This document shows positions 44,561 to 54,093 of a DNA stretch of 64,000 nt, piece after piece. Under the pieces are notes generated by a model. It ran no database searches. It had not been told where the DNA came from and saw only the letters and a list, made by a program, of their open reading frames with translations. The stretch's first letter is position 1. Each line of letters begins with the position of its first letter. Source of the stretch: CAJCIT01 sp963771305 (lineage in GTDB: Bacteria > Acidobacteriota > Terriglobia > Bryobacterales > Bryobacteraceae); contig CAVYTS010000030.1 in assembly GCA_963771305.1 (NCBI GenBank), positions 19,648-83,647 of the forward strand, read 5' to 3'. The position numbers and the translations under genes were made by a program.

Positions 44561-45073
44561 CTACGGTTGAACGAGCGGGATCGCCGAAGCCAGTTGCAGA
44601 TCGACCACGTTCTGCAAACGGCGGTCAATCTGGAAAAAGCGCGCTGTGTTCTTGGCGGTCAGAACCTTTTCGAATAGCGGCACGTACTTAAGCCTTAGTT
44701 GTGCAGCACTTACGTCCGAGGTGGCCCACGATTTCACGGCAGTGGCGTACTGAGCGTCGGTCATCGTGTCGCCACTTTGTGCATACTGCTTGATTAGGGC
44801 AGCCTTGGTGTCATTGATTTTCGCCAGTTCCGCTGTGTACTGGTCATAGACGGGCCAAAACGCTTCCGCCTCTTTGTCGGTGAGCGTCAGGTTCACCGCG
44901 ACCATCTGCTTTCTCCCTGAACGAATGTCCTTTCGCATCAGCTCGATCTCTTGATCGAGTGTCTTCGCATTGGACTGTGCGGGCGCCTGTGCAACCGCAA
45001 CCCGGGCGGGCGCCAGCAGGAGGACCGACATCATAAGAAGCGCCACTCCGGCGCCGTATAGTTTCTTTGTCAT
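44561..45073 (-). CDS. Small periplasmic helical protein of unknown function
   Basis: 170 residues from the ATG at 45073 (MTKKLYGAGVALLMMSVLLLAPARVAVA-QAP), a clear signal peptide. The mature part is helical: LDQEIELMRKDIRSGRKQMVAVNLTLTDKEAEAFWPVYDQYTAELAKINDTKAALIKQY and LRLKYVPLFEKVLTAKNTARFFQIDRRLQNVVDLQLASAIPLV. The LTDKEAEAFWPVYDQY...FFQIDRRLQ pattern recalls Spy/CpxP-type chaperone-like proteins (inference). The frame extends to 45151 without signal-like character, so the inner ATG is preferred. Confidence 0.75.
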   Translation of the reverse strand: MTKKLYGAGVALLMMSVLLLAPARVAVAQAPAQSNAKTLDQEIELMRKDIRSGRKQMVAVNLTLTDKEAEAFWPVYDQYTAELAKINDTKAALIKQYAQSGDTMTDAQYATAVKSWATSDVSAAQLRLKYVPLFEKVLTAKNTARFFQIDRRLQNVVDLQLASAIPLVQP

Positions 45074-45202
45074 AAGTGAATATCTCCGAAATATCTGCAT
45101 GCGGGTCGCGCCCGAAAACAGTACTCTGATGGTAACAGCCGCGATGCTCAAAATCGTCCAGGCGGAACGCCATCCCGCCGCAGGATTTCTTCTTGCCCCA
45201 CG

Positions 45203-45403
45203 TCAGCCGTTCATGCGGTCAACCCATAAGAGATAGCGCAGCAGAGGGCTCTTCTCATGCCAAACGAAGCTCCAGAATTGAGTGAACGTGATGGTCTTAG
45301 CCGGGAGGCCTGCGTAGGTTTCAACACGCCAGCGAAGATAGGAGGATCGCCAAGGTGTCAGCCGGTTCCCGCGTGAGGCATTCCAGAGGAAGCGCAACAT
45401 CAC
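45203..45403 (-). CDS. Conserved small protein, 66 residues, unknown function
   Basis: Starts MMLRFLWNASRGNRLTPWRSSYLRWRVETY and ends LLRYLLWVDRMNG. The Trp/Arg-rich pattern (FLWxAxRGxRLxPWRSxYLRWRxETYxG) is one I associate with a small conserved acidobacterial family; no function is known. Its start overlaps the stop of the upstream VWA gene by 4 nt (ATGA), which supports translation as a coupled gene. Probably cytosolic and basic. Confidence 0.6.
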   Translation of the reverse strand: MMLRFLWNASRGNRLTPWRSSYLRWRVETYAGLPAKTITFTQFWSFVWHEKSPLLRYLLWVDRMNG

Positions 45404-46338
45404 TGAATCGTGAATGCTTTCGGGGCAGCCTGGGCGTCGGTCGACTTTTTGTCCTCGCGACGGGCGTAGTAGCCGGAGCGGGTGCGAACACTGGGGCTAC
45501 CGGGCGCGGTGCAAACGACCTTGATCTGCCGGTATGAGCCATCGTCTGCTTGTGAAGGCGAATAGGCCAGCGTGTATTGGTTGCGAATGTCGTGCGCGAT
45601 TTCGGTCGTCAACTGTTGGACTTCGCCAACGTTCGTCGGATAAAAAACCAAGCCGCCGGTGGCGGTGGTAATTTCCTTCAAAGCGCGCTTGGCCTTCGCT
45701 GCGTCATGTTTCTCTTCTTCAACCAGTAAGCCGATCGCATAGATTAGAACTTCACTTTGAAGCGACTTCTGGACCACCCGCTCAAGCGTTGAATTGCTCG
45801 CGTTGTCATTACCATCGGTAATGATAAGAAGCACTTTCTTGTCTTTCTTGGCATCGGTCTTCATGTAGTTGATGGACATGTCGACGGCGTCGCGCATGGC
45901 AGTGCCACCGCGCGAATCAATACGCGCGAGTCCCGTTTCCATCTTCTTCACGTCATTTGTAAAAGGAACATCGAGGTAGGCTTCGTCGTTGAAATTGACG
46001 ATAAAGACTTCATCCTGCGGGTTGGATTCCTTGACCAGGTTAAGGGCTGCGGCCTCAACCCGTTCACGTTTCGGGCGCATACTGCCGCTGTTGTCGATGA
46101 TGATGCCGAGTGAGACCGGGACATCTTCGCGGCGGAAGAGCTTCAGTTCCTGCGGCACGCCATTTTCGAAGATCTTGAACGAGTCGCGATCGAGGTTGGT
46201 GACGAGTTTGCCGCGTTTATCGGCAACGCTGGCATGCAGCACAACCAGGCGCGTTTCCGCCACAAACTGGGCCCAAGCGCCGCCAACGGCGACAATCAGA
46301 AGGCCGGCGGCTAAAAGTGTCTTATTGAGTCGGCGCAT
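45400..46338 (-). CDS. Secreted VWA-domain protein (acidobacterial type), first of pair
   Basis: 312 residues. Signal peptide (TLLAAGLLIVAVGGAWAQ). VLHASVADKRGKLVTNLDRDSFKIFENGVPQELKLFRREDVPVSLGI precedes a von Willebrand A domain with a complete MIDAS (DNSGSMRPKRERV; ...RGGTAMRDAVDMSI; LLIITDGNDN). The end TEIAHDIRNQYTLAYSPSQADDGSYRQIKV is the standard tail of this VWFA-related acidobacterial family, which is found in many copies per genome. Metal-dependent protein binding outside the cytoplasm is likely; partners unknown. Overlaps the next VWA gene by 17 nt. Confidence 0.88.
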   Translation of the reverse strand: MRRLNKTLLAAGLLIVAVGGAWAQFVAETRLVVLHASVADKRGKLVTNLDRDSFKIFENGVPQELKLFRREDVPVSLGIIIDNSGSMRPKRERVEAAALNLVKESNPQDEVFIVNFNDEAYLDVPFTNDVKKMETGLARIDSRGGTAMRDAVDMSINYMKTDAKKDKKVLLIITDGNDNASNSTLERVVQKSLQSEVLIYAIGLLVEEEKHDAAKAKRALKEITTATGGLVFYPTNVGEVQQLTTEIAHDIRNQYTLAYSPSQADDGSYRQIKVVCTAPGSPSVRTRSGYYARREDKKSTDAQAAPKAFTIQ

Positions 46339-47485
46339 AGTAACCGAGACGGAAGTAAGCCTTGAGTGGGGGAAGACCGCGAGGCTGGTTTAGCTTCACC
46401 TGCACCTTCCGATATTTGCCGTCTCGCTCGCGATTCTTTGGAGTGTAACCCAGGATGTATTGGTTTCGAAGTTCAATTCCTATTTTGGCAGCAATGTCGG
46501 GCAGTTCCGCAACGTTTTCAACCGAGTATTGGCGCCCGCCCGTTTGTTCGGCCATCTCATTCAGCAAACCGGGGCCGGCGGCTTCTTCCGGCGTTCGCCC
46601 GCGCGATCCCGCCGATTCAAAGATGCCGATGGCATAAATCTGGACGTCGGCTTCGCGGACCCGGCTCTTGATCTCTGTTTCCGTGTAGCGGCTGCTATTG
46701 TCGCCGCCATCGGAAATAATCAGAATCGCCTTACGGGGGTTCTTGGCCTTTTTCATCTCATTCATGGCCAGGTAGACCGCATCGAGTAGCGCGGTACGGC
46801 CCTTTGACTGGGTAAAAGTCAGCGCGCTTTGGATGGAATCCGTGTCGGTCGTGAAGGCTTGGGTCAGTTCGGGGCGGTCATTAAACTGCACCAGGAAGAA
46901 CTCGTCGGAGGGATTCGCTGTCTTGAAGAACTCGACGGCAGCCTGACGAGATTTCTGAAGTTTTGCGCCCATGCTCCCGCTGGTGTCAAAAACCAAGCCG
47001 ATGGAAATGGGTGCGTCCTCGGCGGAGAACTGGGTAATTTGCTGCTCGACCTTGTCCTCAAAAAGCCGGAAGTGCTCTTTCTCAAGGCCGGTGACGAAGC
47101 GGTTGAGGGGATCGGTGACCGTCACATTAATCAGCACCAGCGTGCTGTTTACCTTGATATTTGAAGGGCGGGACTCAACGACCGGCTCGTTGCTTTTTTT
47201 CCGGGTCTCAATAGTGACCGGGACCTGGGGCGGGGGAACTACGGCTTGTTTTGGATCGTCTTTCGGCCCGTCTCCGGCCTGACTATCGGAACGCGGACCA
47301 TCCGCTCCAAGCATAGGGAGACAAAGGCCGGCGACCAGGATTAAAACAGAGAAAATAGCAGGCACGAAGCGACAAACACCGCCGGCGATCTTATCGGCCG
47401 CACGCGACGGTGAGAGCGTCTCTCGATAAGGTCGCGGTCGCATGAGGCTTATTCGCCCTTTCAGTCCGATCATAACATCGGCCAA
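46322..47485 (-). CDS. Secreted VWA-domain protein, second of pair
   Basis: 387 residues. An uncleaved or late signal (RFVPAIFSVLILVAGLCLPMLGA, ~40-60) precedes a charged linker, then NSTLVLINVTVTDPLNRFVTGLEKEHFRLFEDKVEQQITQFSAEDAPISIGL and a VWA domain with MIDAS residues (FDTSGSMGAKL; SKGRTALLDAVYLAM; ILIISDGGDNSSRY). The tail AKIGIELRNQYILGYTPKNRERDGKYRKVQVKL matches the neighbouring paralogue. A start within the frame at a later Met is possible. Both genes overlap and are likely co-transcribed. Confidence 0.86.
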   Translation of the reverse strand: MADVMIGLKGRISLMRPRPYRETLSPSRAADKIAGGVCRFVPAIFSVLILVAGLCLPMLGADGPRSDSQAGDGPKDDPKQAVVPPPQVPVTIETRKKSNEPVVESRPSNIKVNSTLVLINVTVTDPLNRFVTGLEKEHFRLFEDKVEQQITQFSAEDAPISIGLVFDTSGSMGAKLQKSRQAAVEFFKTANPSDEFFLVQFNDRPELTQAFTTDTDSIQSALTFTQSKGRTALLDAVYLAMNEMKKAKNPRKAILIISDGGDNSSRYTETEIKSRVREADVQIYAIGIFESAGSRGRTPEEAAGPGLLNEMAEQTGGRQYSVENVAELPDIAAKIGIELRNQYILGYTPKNRERDGKYRKVQVKLNQPRGLPPLKAYFRLGYYAPTQ

Positions 47486-47620
47486 AGCGCGTGGATTTTC
47501 GCTCCCCAGAATGCGTCTAACGGATGGGATGGCTTCAACAGGCCTTCGTCCGTCAGATGACCGGGGAGATCTATTGCTGGAAAGAGTACGGGAGTTCGGA
47601 CGCGATCGAGCCCATCCTGC

Positions 47621-48397
47621 ATGCTATACTCGATCGTGCGTACGAGGATCCTGGGTATAATCCCCGCACGATTCGCCTCCTCTCGATTCCCTGGAAAATC
47701 TCTCGCTCAACTCGCCGGTAAACCGATGGTGCAGCACGTCTACGAACGTGCTCTGATGGCGCAATACCTGAACGCCGGTGTGCTGGTGGCGACTGATGAC
47801 GATCGGATTGCGGGCGAGGTCCGGCGATTCGGCGGTCATGCACGTATGACGCGCACGGACCACCCCTCCGGTACAGACCGGTTGGCCGAAATCGCTTCTG
47901 CCGAAAATGCTGACCTCTACGTCAACATCCAGGGCGATGAACCCCTGATTGACCCCAACGCTATCGATGCGGCCGTACTTTCTGTTCTGGGCGATGAGAC
48001 GTCATCGATGGGCACCTTGAAACGCCGCATCGCCGACCCTGCCGACATCATGAATCCAAACGTGGTGAAGGTCGTCACGAACTTCAACGGCGACGCCATC
48101 TACTTTTCCCGCTGTCCCATCCCGTACGACCGCGATCGGGTCGCGGACGGATCGGTCTACTTCAAACATATTGGGCTGTATGTGTACCGGCGCGACTTGC
48201 TGCTGGGCTATCCAGACTTGGCTGTCGGTCCGCTTGAAAAGGCGGAGTGCCTGGAACAACTGCGCGCGCTCGAAAACGGTTACCGGATTAAGGTTGTGGA
48301 AACTGAGTACGAGTCTCTCGGCGTGGACACGCCGGATGATTTGGTGCGCCTGAATCGCCTGTTTGAGACAGTGGCCGGCAGGCTGGGGAGGGTGTAA
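47621..48397 (+). CDS. kdsB: 3-deoxy-manno-octulosonate cytidylyltransferase (CMP-Kdo synthetase)
   Basis: 258 residues. GIIPARFASSRFPGKSLAQLAGKPMVQHVYERAL holds the nucleotide-binding PARxxSxRxPGK motif; also VATDDDRIAGEV, NVQGDEP-like NIQGDEPLIDP, HIGLYVYRRDLL and EKAECLEQLRALENG. It activates Kdo with CTP for LPS inner-core synthesis. The ATG at 47621 has no ribosome site and a -10-like tatact (47624-47629) overlaps it; GTG at 47636 (VRTRILGIIPAR) may be the real, possibly leaderless, start. First gene of kdsB-pyrG-kdsA, which supplies CTP and Kdo together. Confidence 0.93.
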   Translation: MLYSIVRTRILGIIPARFASSRFPGKSLAQLAGKPMVQHVYERALMAQYLNAGVLVATDDDRIAGEVRRFGGHARMTRTDHPSGTDRLAEIASAENADLYVNIQGDEPLIDPNAIDAAVLSVLGDETSSMGTLKRRIADPADIMNPNVVKVVTNFNGDAIYFSRCPIPYDRDRVADGSVYFKHIGLYVYRRDLLLGYPDLAVGPLEKAECLEQLRALENGYRIKVVETEYESLGVDTPDDLVRLNRLFETVAGRLGRV

Positions 48398-48440
48398 ACA
48401 CGGATGATGTTCAAACGAGAGAAACGCTAACAGGGAGAGC

Positions 48441-50078
48441 ATGGCTAAATACATCTTCGTAACGGGGGGCGTTGTTTCTTCCTTAGGGAAGGGCATCGCG
48501 GCGTCATCGATCGGCTGCCTTCTGGAGAGCCGGGGAATCCGAGTCACGCTCCAGAAATTCGATCCCTACCTGAACATCGACCCGGGCACCATGAGCCCGT
48601 TCCAACATGGGGAAGTCTTCGTCACCGACGACGGAGCCGAGACCGACCTGGATCTGGGGCACTATGAGCGGTTCACGCATGCCCCGCTGACGCAGAGCAA
48701 CAACCTGACGTCAGGCCGCATCTACGAGAACATCATTACGAAAGAGCGGCGGGGTGACTATCTGGGCAAAACCGTCCAGGTCATTCCGCATGTAACGAAC
48801 GAGATTAAAGCCGCCTGCCGCAAGGTGGCCGTGGATGTGGACGTGGCGATCGTCGAGATCGGAGGAACCGTGGGTGACATCGAGTCGCTGCCGTTCATAG
48901 AAGCCATTCGCCAGATGCGGCATGAAGAGGGTCGCGACAACACGCTGTTTGTGCATGTGACGCTGGTGCCCTGGATCGCCGCCGCGCAGGAATTGAAGAC
49001 CAAGCCTACGCAGCACAGCGTGAAAGAACTGCGGGCGATCGGTATCCAGCCGGACATCTTGCTGTGCCGTTCGGAGAAGGCACTCCCCGACGAAGTGAAA
49101 GAGAAGATCGCTCTGTTCTGCGATGTGCCCGTGTCAGGAGTTATAACGGCGCGGGACGTGAAGTCGGTCTATGAAGTGCCGATGGTTTTCGCCGAGCAGA
49201 AAGTGGATGATGCCATTCTGCATCAGTTGCGAATCGAAGCCGGCCCGCGGAACTTGACCCGCTGGACCGAGATGCTCGATCGGATGCACAATCCGAAGCG
49301 CGAGGTGAGCATCGGGTTGGTGGGGAAGTACGTGGAGTATGAGGATTCCTACAAAAGCCTGAAAGAGGCCTTGCTGCATGCGGGCATTGCCCACCAGGCG
49401 CAGGTCAACATTCACTGGATCGAGTCGGAACGGATTGAGTGGCCGGCGTGCAAGGAAGGGCTAACGGCCTTTGACGGCCTGCTGGTGCCCGGAGGGTTTG
49501 GCAAACGTGGCATCGCCGGCATGTTGAACGCAATCCGCTGTGCCCGCGAGGAGAAGATCCCCTATTTCGGCATTTGCCTCGGCATGCAGACGATGGTGAT
49601 CGAGTTCGCGCGCAACGTGTGTGGACTTGCGAACGCCGATTCGACAGAGTTTGACGGGGGCACGGAGCACCGCGTGATCTATAAGCTCCGCGAACTGAAA
49701 GGCGTTGACGAGTTAGGCGGCACCATGCGTCTGGGCGCTTACCCGTGCCGGCTGACTGAGGGCAGTTTTGCGGAGCGCGCCTACGGACAAACCGATATAA
49801 GCGAGCGCCATCGCCATCGCTACGAGTTCAACCGGGAATTTGAACCGATTCTCACTGCGCATGGCATGCGCCTGACCGGACAGACGCCAGATGGTGTTTA
49901 CGTGGAGATCTGTGAAGTGCCCGACCACCCGTGGTATCTCGGCTGTCAGTTCCATCCGGAATTCAAATCGAAACCGCTCGAGCCGCACCCGCTATTCGTT
50001 GCGTTTGTCGGCGCGGCGCTTGAACAGGCGGAACGGAAAATCAGTACGGCCGAACCCGAATTGACCCACGCCCAATGA
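48441..50078 (+). CDS. pyrG: CTP synthase
   Basis: 545 residues, full length. Synthetase domain from MAKYIFVTGGVVSSLGKGIAASSIGCLLESRG, with KFDPYLNIDPGTMSPFQHGEVFV and LGHYERF. C-terminal class I glutamine amidotransferase from ~295, with GKYVEYEDSYKSL, PGGFGKRG, the nucleophile Cys in YFGICLGMQTMV and the His/Glu pair in CQFHPEF. It makes CTP from UTP, ATP and glutamine. Ribosome site gggag precedes the ATG. It sits between kdsB, which consumes CTP, and kdsA, with a 4-nt overlap to kdsA. Confidence 0.97.
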   Translation: MAKYIFVTGGVVSSLGKGIAASSIGCLLESRGIRVTLQKFDPYLNIDPGTMSPFQHGEVFVTDDGAETDLDLGHYERFTHAPLTQSNNLTSGRIYENIITKERRGDYLGKTVQVIPHVTNEIKAACRKVAVDVDVAIVEIGGTVGDIESLPFIEAIRQMRHEEGRDNTLFVHVTLVPWIAAAQELKTKPTQHSVKELRAIGIQPDILLCRSEKALPDEVKEKIALFCDVPVSGVITARDVKSVYEVPMVFAEQKVDDAILHQLRIEAGPRNLTRWTEMLDRMHNPKREVSIGLVGKYVEYEDSYKSLKEALLHAGIAHQAQVNIHWIESERIEWPACKEGLTAFDGLLVPGGFGKRGIAGMLNAIRCAREEKIPYFGICLGMQTMVIEFARNVCGLANADSTEFDGGTEHRVIYKLRELKGVDELGGTMRLGAYPCRLTEGSFAERAYGQTDISERHRHRYEFNREFEPILTAHGMRLTGQTPDGVYVEICEVPDHPWYLGCQFHPEFKSKPLEPHPLFVAFVGAALEQAERKISTAEPELTHAQ

Positions 50079-50893
50079 TCGAAATTGAAGTGGGTAGCGC
50101 AGCCGGCGCGGTGGCTTTCTCCGCCCGCGCTCCTCTGGCGCTGATTGCCGGGCCGTGCGTGATTGAGAGTGAGCAGCACGCGCTCTGGATCGCTCAGGAG
50201 ATCCGTCGGATAGCAGGTCCTTACGTGTTTAAAGCCTCGTTCGATAAGGCGAACCGTAGCAGCGTGAAGTCATATCGTGGGCCGGGCCTGCGCGAAGGCG
50301 TGCGCATCCTTGGCGAAGTGAGGAAGCTGGGAATACCGGTATTGACGGATATTCACGAGCCCTGGCAGGCCGAACAGGTGGCGCCTCACGTGGACATCCT
50401 TCAGATTCCGGCGTTCCTGTGCCGCCAGACTGACCTGTTGCTGGAAGCCGGCAAGACCGGCCGGGTGGTGAATATCAAGAAGGGCCAGTTTGTTTCGCCA
50501 AACGACATCGGCAATGCTGCTGCGAAGGTGGCAAGTACCGGCAACAACAAAATCATCCTCACAGAGCGTGGATCGAGCTTCGGGTACAACAATCTAGTCG
50601 TCGATATGCGCGGATTGGCGATTATGGCCGAGAGCGGTTATCCGGTGGTTTTTGACGCAACCCACAGTGTGCAGTTGCCTGGCGCGGCAGGGAGCACATC
50701 CGGTGGCCAACCACAGTTCATCGGACCATTGGCGCGCGCAGCGACCGCAGTGGGAATCGCCGGGCTATTCGTCGAAGTCCACGAAGCGCCAGAGCGGGCG
50801 TTATCGGACGGAGCGAACGCCTTACGACTATCGCTGCTTCCCGAGTTGTTGGAGCGCCTGCGGCGAATCGATCACGTTGTGAAGGCCGATTAG
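50075..50893 (+). CDS. kdsA: 3-deoxy-8-phosphooctulonate synthase
   Basis: 272 residues. Motifs LIAGPCVIESEQHALWIAQEI, FKASFDKANRSSVKSYRGPGL, PVLTDIHEPWQAEQVA, DILQIPAFLCRQTDLL, VNIKKGQFVSPND, TERGSSFGYNNLVVDMR and FDATHSVQLPG. It condenses arabinose 5-phosphate with phosphoenolpyruvate to Kdo 8-phosphate. Absence of the usual metal-site Cys in the first loop was not assessed, so metal type is open. The ATG overlaps the pyrG stop (ATGA). Confidence 0.95.
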   Translation: MIEIEVGSAAGAVAFSARAPLALIAGPCVIESEQHALWIAQEIRRIAGPYVFKASFDKANRSSVKSYRGPGLREGVRILGEVRKLGIPVLTDIHEPWQAEQVAPHVDILQIPAFLCRQTDLLLEAGKTGRVVNIKKGQFVSPNDIGNAAAKVASTGNNKIILTERGSSFGYNNLVVDMRGLAIMAESGYPVVFDATHSVQLPGAAGSTSGGQPQFIGPLARAATAVGIAGLFVEVHEAPERALSDGANALRLSLLPELLERLRRIDHVVKAD

Positions 50894-50964
50894 TCGCTCC
50901 CACACATTCGCCAAACCTTTACCATGGCTCGTCGGGAACTCCTTGAGGCAACACAACGCTCGCT

Positions 50965-51561
50965 GTGTCTTTTGCGTCGTATCATGTGAGTCGTATGCGG
51001 TCTTTCCCTGTTTCTTCTGAGTTCGCGCATTCTGCCCCCCAGTCCGGGCTGCACCCGTTCGGCCCCCGTTTTCGGTTGCTGGCTGGTGCACTGGGTGAAA
51101 AGCGGAAGCGCCAATCGGGCTTTTCGCTCATTGAGTTGCTGATTGTTGTCGCCATTATCCTGATCATCCTTGCGATTGCCTTACCGCAGGTCAACAAGAT
51201 ACAGATGAATGCCCGGGAAATGGCCGCCGTTGCCCAGATCCGAACGCTGCTGACGGCCCAAACCCAGTACATGTCGCAGTTTGGCCGATACGCCACCTCG
51301 CTTGCCGAACTCGGGCCTGCCGCCGGTGGGGCGACAGAGGGTCCGTCGGCAGCCGGGCTGATCCCCCAGAGCTTGGCAACCGGATCGAACAGCGGCTACA
51401 ACTTCACTATGACCGGCAGCGCGGGCGGCTACGCCTTGTTGGCCGTTCCCGTCGCGTTCAACAACACCGGCCGAAGAACGTTCTACGCCGACCAGTCCGG
51501 CATTATTCATGAAAACTGGGGGCAGGAGCCGGCCACCCCGCAGAGCCCCGAGATCAAGTAA
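50965..51561 (+). CDS. Type IV pilin-like / general secretion pseudopilin
   Basis: 198 residues as the longest frame; the real start may be later (ATG at 50995, MRSFPVSS). A prepilin peptidase site KRQSG-FSLIELLIVVAIILIILAIALPQV, with Glu at +5, is followed by a helical stretch (QMNAREMAAVAQIRTLLTAQTQYMSQFGRYATSLAELGP) and a Gly/Ser-rich globular tail ending NNTGRRTFYADQSGIIHENWGQEPATPQSP, typical of GspG/PilA-like acidobacterial proteins. The ~40-residue leader is longer than usual and basic. No assembly genes are nearby, so it is an isolated pilin. Confidence 0.85.
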   Translation: MSFASYHVSRMRSFPVSSEFAHSAPQSGLHPFGPRFRLLAGALGEKRKRQSGFSLIELLIVVAIILIILAIALPQVNKIQMNAREMAAVAQIRTLLTAQTQYMSQFGRYATSLAELGPAAGGATEGPSAAGLIPQSLATGSNSGYNFTMTGSAGGYALLAVPVAFNNTGRRTFYADQSGIIHENWGQEPATPQSPEIK

Positions 51562-51633
51562 AGACCCTTACGGCGTCGGGTACGGGGAAACGACGTCGGC
51601 CCGCTCGCCGTCCATTACACTAGTCGGGGCAGC

Positions 51634-54024
51634 ATGCAATTCCGCTCTATCGTCGCGCGATCCGTCTGTTGCCTGTGTATCCTGCAGGCAGCGGGCTTGC
51701 GGACCGGAGCCGCGACAGTGCCATCGGACGCACTACAATCGCTCACTGCTGCAGAGATTGCGTCGCAGTTTGATCACCTCAGCCTGGATCCGAACGAAAC
51801 CTACCACGTTCGCGATTTTCAATTGGTTCGAGGCGATCTCAAGTTCTATTTCAATGACGGCACCATCTCGTTCGCTAATCCGGTGGCCGGGCGCCCCATG
51901 GCCATGGTCTTTTCCGCGCTTGACAATGAGTTCGGTGATGCGGAACTGCTTGTGCTTCCAGGCCGCCGAAGCGAGCGTCAATCATTGGCGTCGTTTACCA
52001 AATCGCCGAATCTCGACGAGCATTTTCGGGCCGCTGTCTTCTTCTTTACCGACGACACGAGTGCCGAGATCCAGCGCCAGTTGGAAAAACACGCATCGGA
52101 CAAAACTCCTGAACTCGTCGCCGAAATTGCGGAGCAGTGGAATCCGGTGTTACGGAGCCTGGCTGCAGACCTTGATGTGCGCCTCATTGCCTCTTTGTTC
52201 GACGGGCATTCACCCAGCCATGGCCTGTTTGACTGTGTACTGAGGGGCAAGCAACTCGGGACATTCGACGTGGTGTATCAGCCGGACGATCCGGAGCCGA
52301 TCGCGATCGGAAGTGTCGACGCCGGATCGGGTCCACCACATTTTCGCCTTTGGGCCAGCTTCATGCCGCGCCGCCCGCCCTTACCTGAAAGCCCGCCTGC
52401 CGGTCTGAAACTCGCCAATTTCCACATCGACACAACCATTCATGCCGACCTCAGCCAATCGTCGGTGACGGAGGCTGAAGTCTCCTTTCAACGTGGGCCC
52501 GTGCGCGCCTTTGAGCTACAGATCTCAAGCCGGATGCTGATTTCCGGGGCCTCGGTCGACGGAGAGCCGGCGGAGGTTTTCCAGCACAATTCGGTGCGCA
52601 ACGAGAGCGGCCTGATGATGACACCGTTTGTGATTGTCACGAAACGGATGCTTGAGCCCGGCAAAACGCACGTCGTCAACATCCATCATGAGGGGAATGT
52701 CGTTCAACAAACCGAGACGGGCGTGTATTATGTGGCCGATCGAAACGCCTGGTTCCCGCACACCGGAATGGATCTGGCCCAGTTTGACCTTACCTTTCGC
52801 TGCCCGCGCAGTCTAGGCGTCGTCTCGACGGGCGAGTTGATCGACGAGCATTTCGTCAGCGGGCCCGACGGCGAGCAACGAGTGGTCCATCGCAAGACCC
52901 GGATGCCGGGGCGGTTCGCCGGCTTTAACATTGGTGAGTTTGAAAGCATATCGGTAGATCATGGTTCCTACCGCATCGAATGCTTCGGGAATCGGGCGCT
53001 GTTCGACAAGATTCGCGCCTCTCGCGCAATCGGAAATCCCAGTTCCGTTTCGGCTCACGCGGACATTGCTACCGAACGGCTGACCGAGATGTCGGCGGAC
53101 GTCGGGCAAATCGTTGACGAGTTCTCCAGGGAGTGGGGACCGCTGCCCTTGAAACACATCGCCGTCTCGCCCATCCCGGGTTACTTCGGACAGGGATTTC
53201 CCGGCCTGATTTATCTGTCGACGCTTTCCTACATGCACAAAGAGGAGCGGCCCTTTGAAGTTAGGGATTCGCAGGTGAATACGTTCTTTTCTCAGATTCT
53301 CTTGGCCCACGAAGTGGCGCATCAGTGGTGGGGCAATGTGGTGGCGGCAGCCGGCTATCGAAGCGACTGGATTATGGAATCCTTGGCAAACTACGCTGCA
53401 CTGGAGATGCTGGAACGCCGCAAGGGCGAAGAAGCCATGAACCAGGTGATGGCGCTGTATCGTCGCGAATTGACTTCAGTATTGAAAAACGGCCAACGAG
53501 TGGATTCGGCGGGCCCGCTTGAGCTTGGGCAACGGCTCAACGAGATGGGAGGCGCGGAAGCATGGCGCATTATCACGTACGAGAAAGGCTCGTGGGTAAT
53601 GCACATGCTGCGCCAGAGGATGGGCCGCGAAGCGTTTGAGGAGATGATGCGGCGCCTGGTTCGCGACTTTGCCGGCAAGCCGCTATCGAACGAGGATTTC
53701 CAAAAGGTGGCGAGCGAATATGTGCCCGTCGGTCAGCCGGACCGGTCGTTGGATCTCTTCTTCGATACCTGGGTCTACGGCACCGGTATACCGACCCTCC
53801 GGCTCAAGGCTCCTGGAAACGGACACAAAGACTACACGTTGGCACAGACCGGCGTATCGGACGACTTCACGGTTGATGTGCCGCTGGTACTGTCGGGGCC
53901 ACAGGGAAAGCGGCAATCGAAGTGGGTGCGCAGCGCAGCGGAGGAGGTCCCTGTTGAGGGCCCCTCGACGAAGTCTGCCGCCCTTCAGTTGCCCCGTCCT
54001 GAAGATTTTCTGTACCTGCAATAG
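51634..54024 (+). CDS. M1 family metallo-aminopeptidase, exported
   Basis: 796 residues. Signal peptide to ~27 (CCLCILQAAGLRTGA). The N-terminal half is beta-rich (to ~430). The M1 catalytic region: HIAVSPIPGYFGQGFPGLIYLS, the zinc motif HEVAHQWWGN (~558-567), a second Glu in MESLANYAALEML, and ITYEKGSWVMHMLRQRMG with the Tyr region. The GAMEN-type loop is replaced by the PGLIYLS segment. It cleaves N-terminal residues from peptides in the periplasm or outside (family inference). A single-gene unit between the pilin and gltX. Confidence 0.88.
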   Translation: MQFRSIVARSVCCLCILQAAGLRTGAATVPSDALQSLTAAEIASQFDHLSLDPNETYHVRDFQLVRGDLKFYFNDGTISFANPVAGRPMAMVFSALDNEFGDAELLVLPGRRSERQSLASFTKSPNLDEHFRAAVFFFTDDTSAEIQRQLEKHASDKTPELVAEIAEQWNPVLRSLAADLDVRLIASLFDGHSPSHGLFDCVLRGKQLGTFDVVYQPDDPEPIAIGSVDAGSGPPHFRLWASFMPRRPPLPESPPAGLKLANFHIDTTIHADLSQSSVTEAEVSFQRGPVRAFELQISSRMLISGASVDGEPAEVFQHNSVRNESGLMMTPFVIVTKRMLEPGKTHVVNIHHEGNVVQQTETGVYYVADRNAWFPHTGMDLAQFDLTFRCPRSLGVVSTGELIDEHFVSGPDGEQRVVHRKTRMPGRFAGFNIGEFESISVDHGSYRIECFGNRALFDKIRASRAIGNPSSVSAHADIATERLTEMSADVGQIVDEFSREWGPLPLKHIAVSPIPGYFGQGFPGLIYLSTLSYMHKEERPFEVRDSQVNTFFSQILLAHEVAHQWWGNVVAAAGYRSDWIMESLANYAALEMLERRKGEEAMNQVMALYRRELTSVLKNGQRVDSAGPLELGQRLNEMGGAEAWRIITYEKGSWVMHMLRQRMGREAFEEMMRRLVRDFAGKPLSNEDFQKVASEYVPVGQPDRSLDLFFDTWVYGTGIPTLRLKAPGNGHKDYTLAQTGVSDDFTVDVPLVLSGPQGKRQSKWVRSAAEEVPVEGPSTKSAALQLPRPEDFLYLQ

Positions 54025-54093
54025 TGCGAGCTGCGGTCTCTGGTGCCCGGCACGACACGGGGACATTCACCGTCCTTTGTACACTGAGACTTC

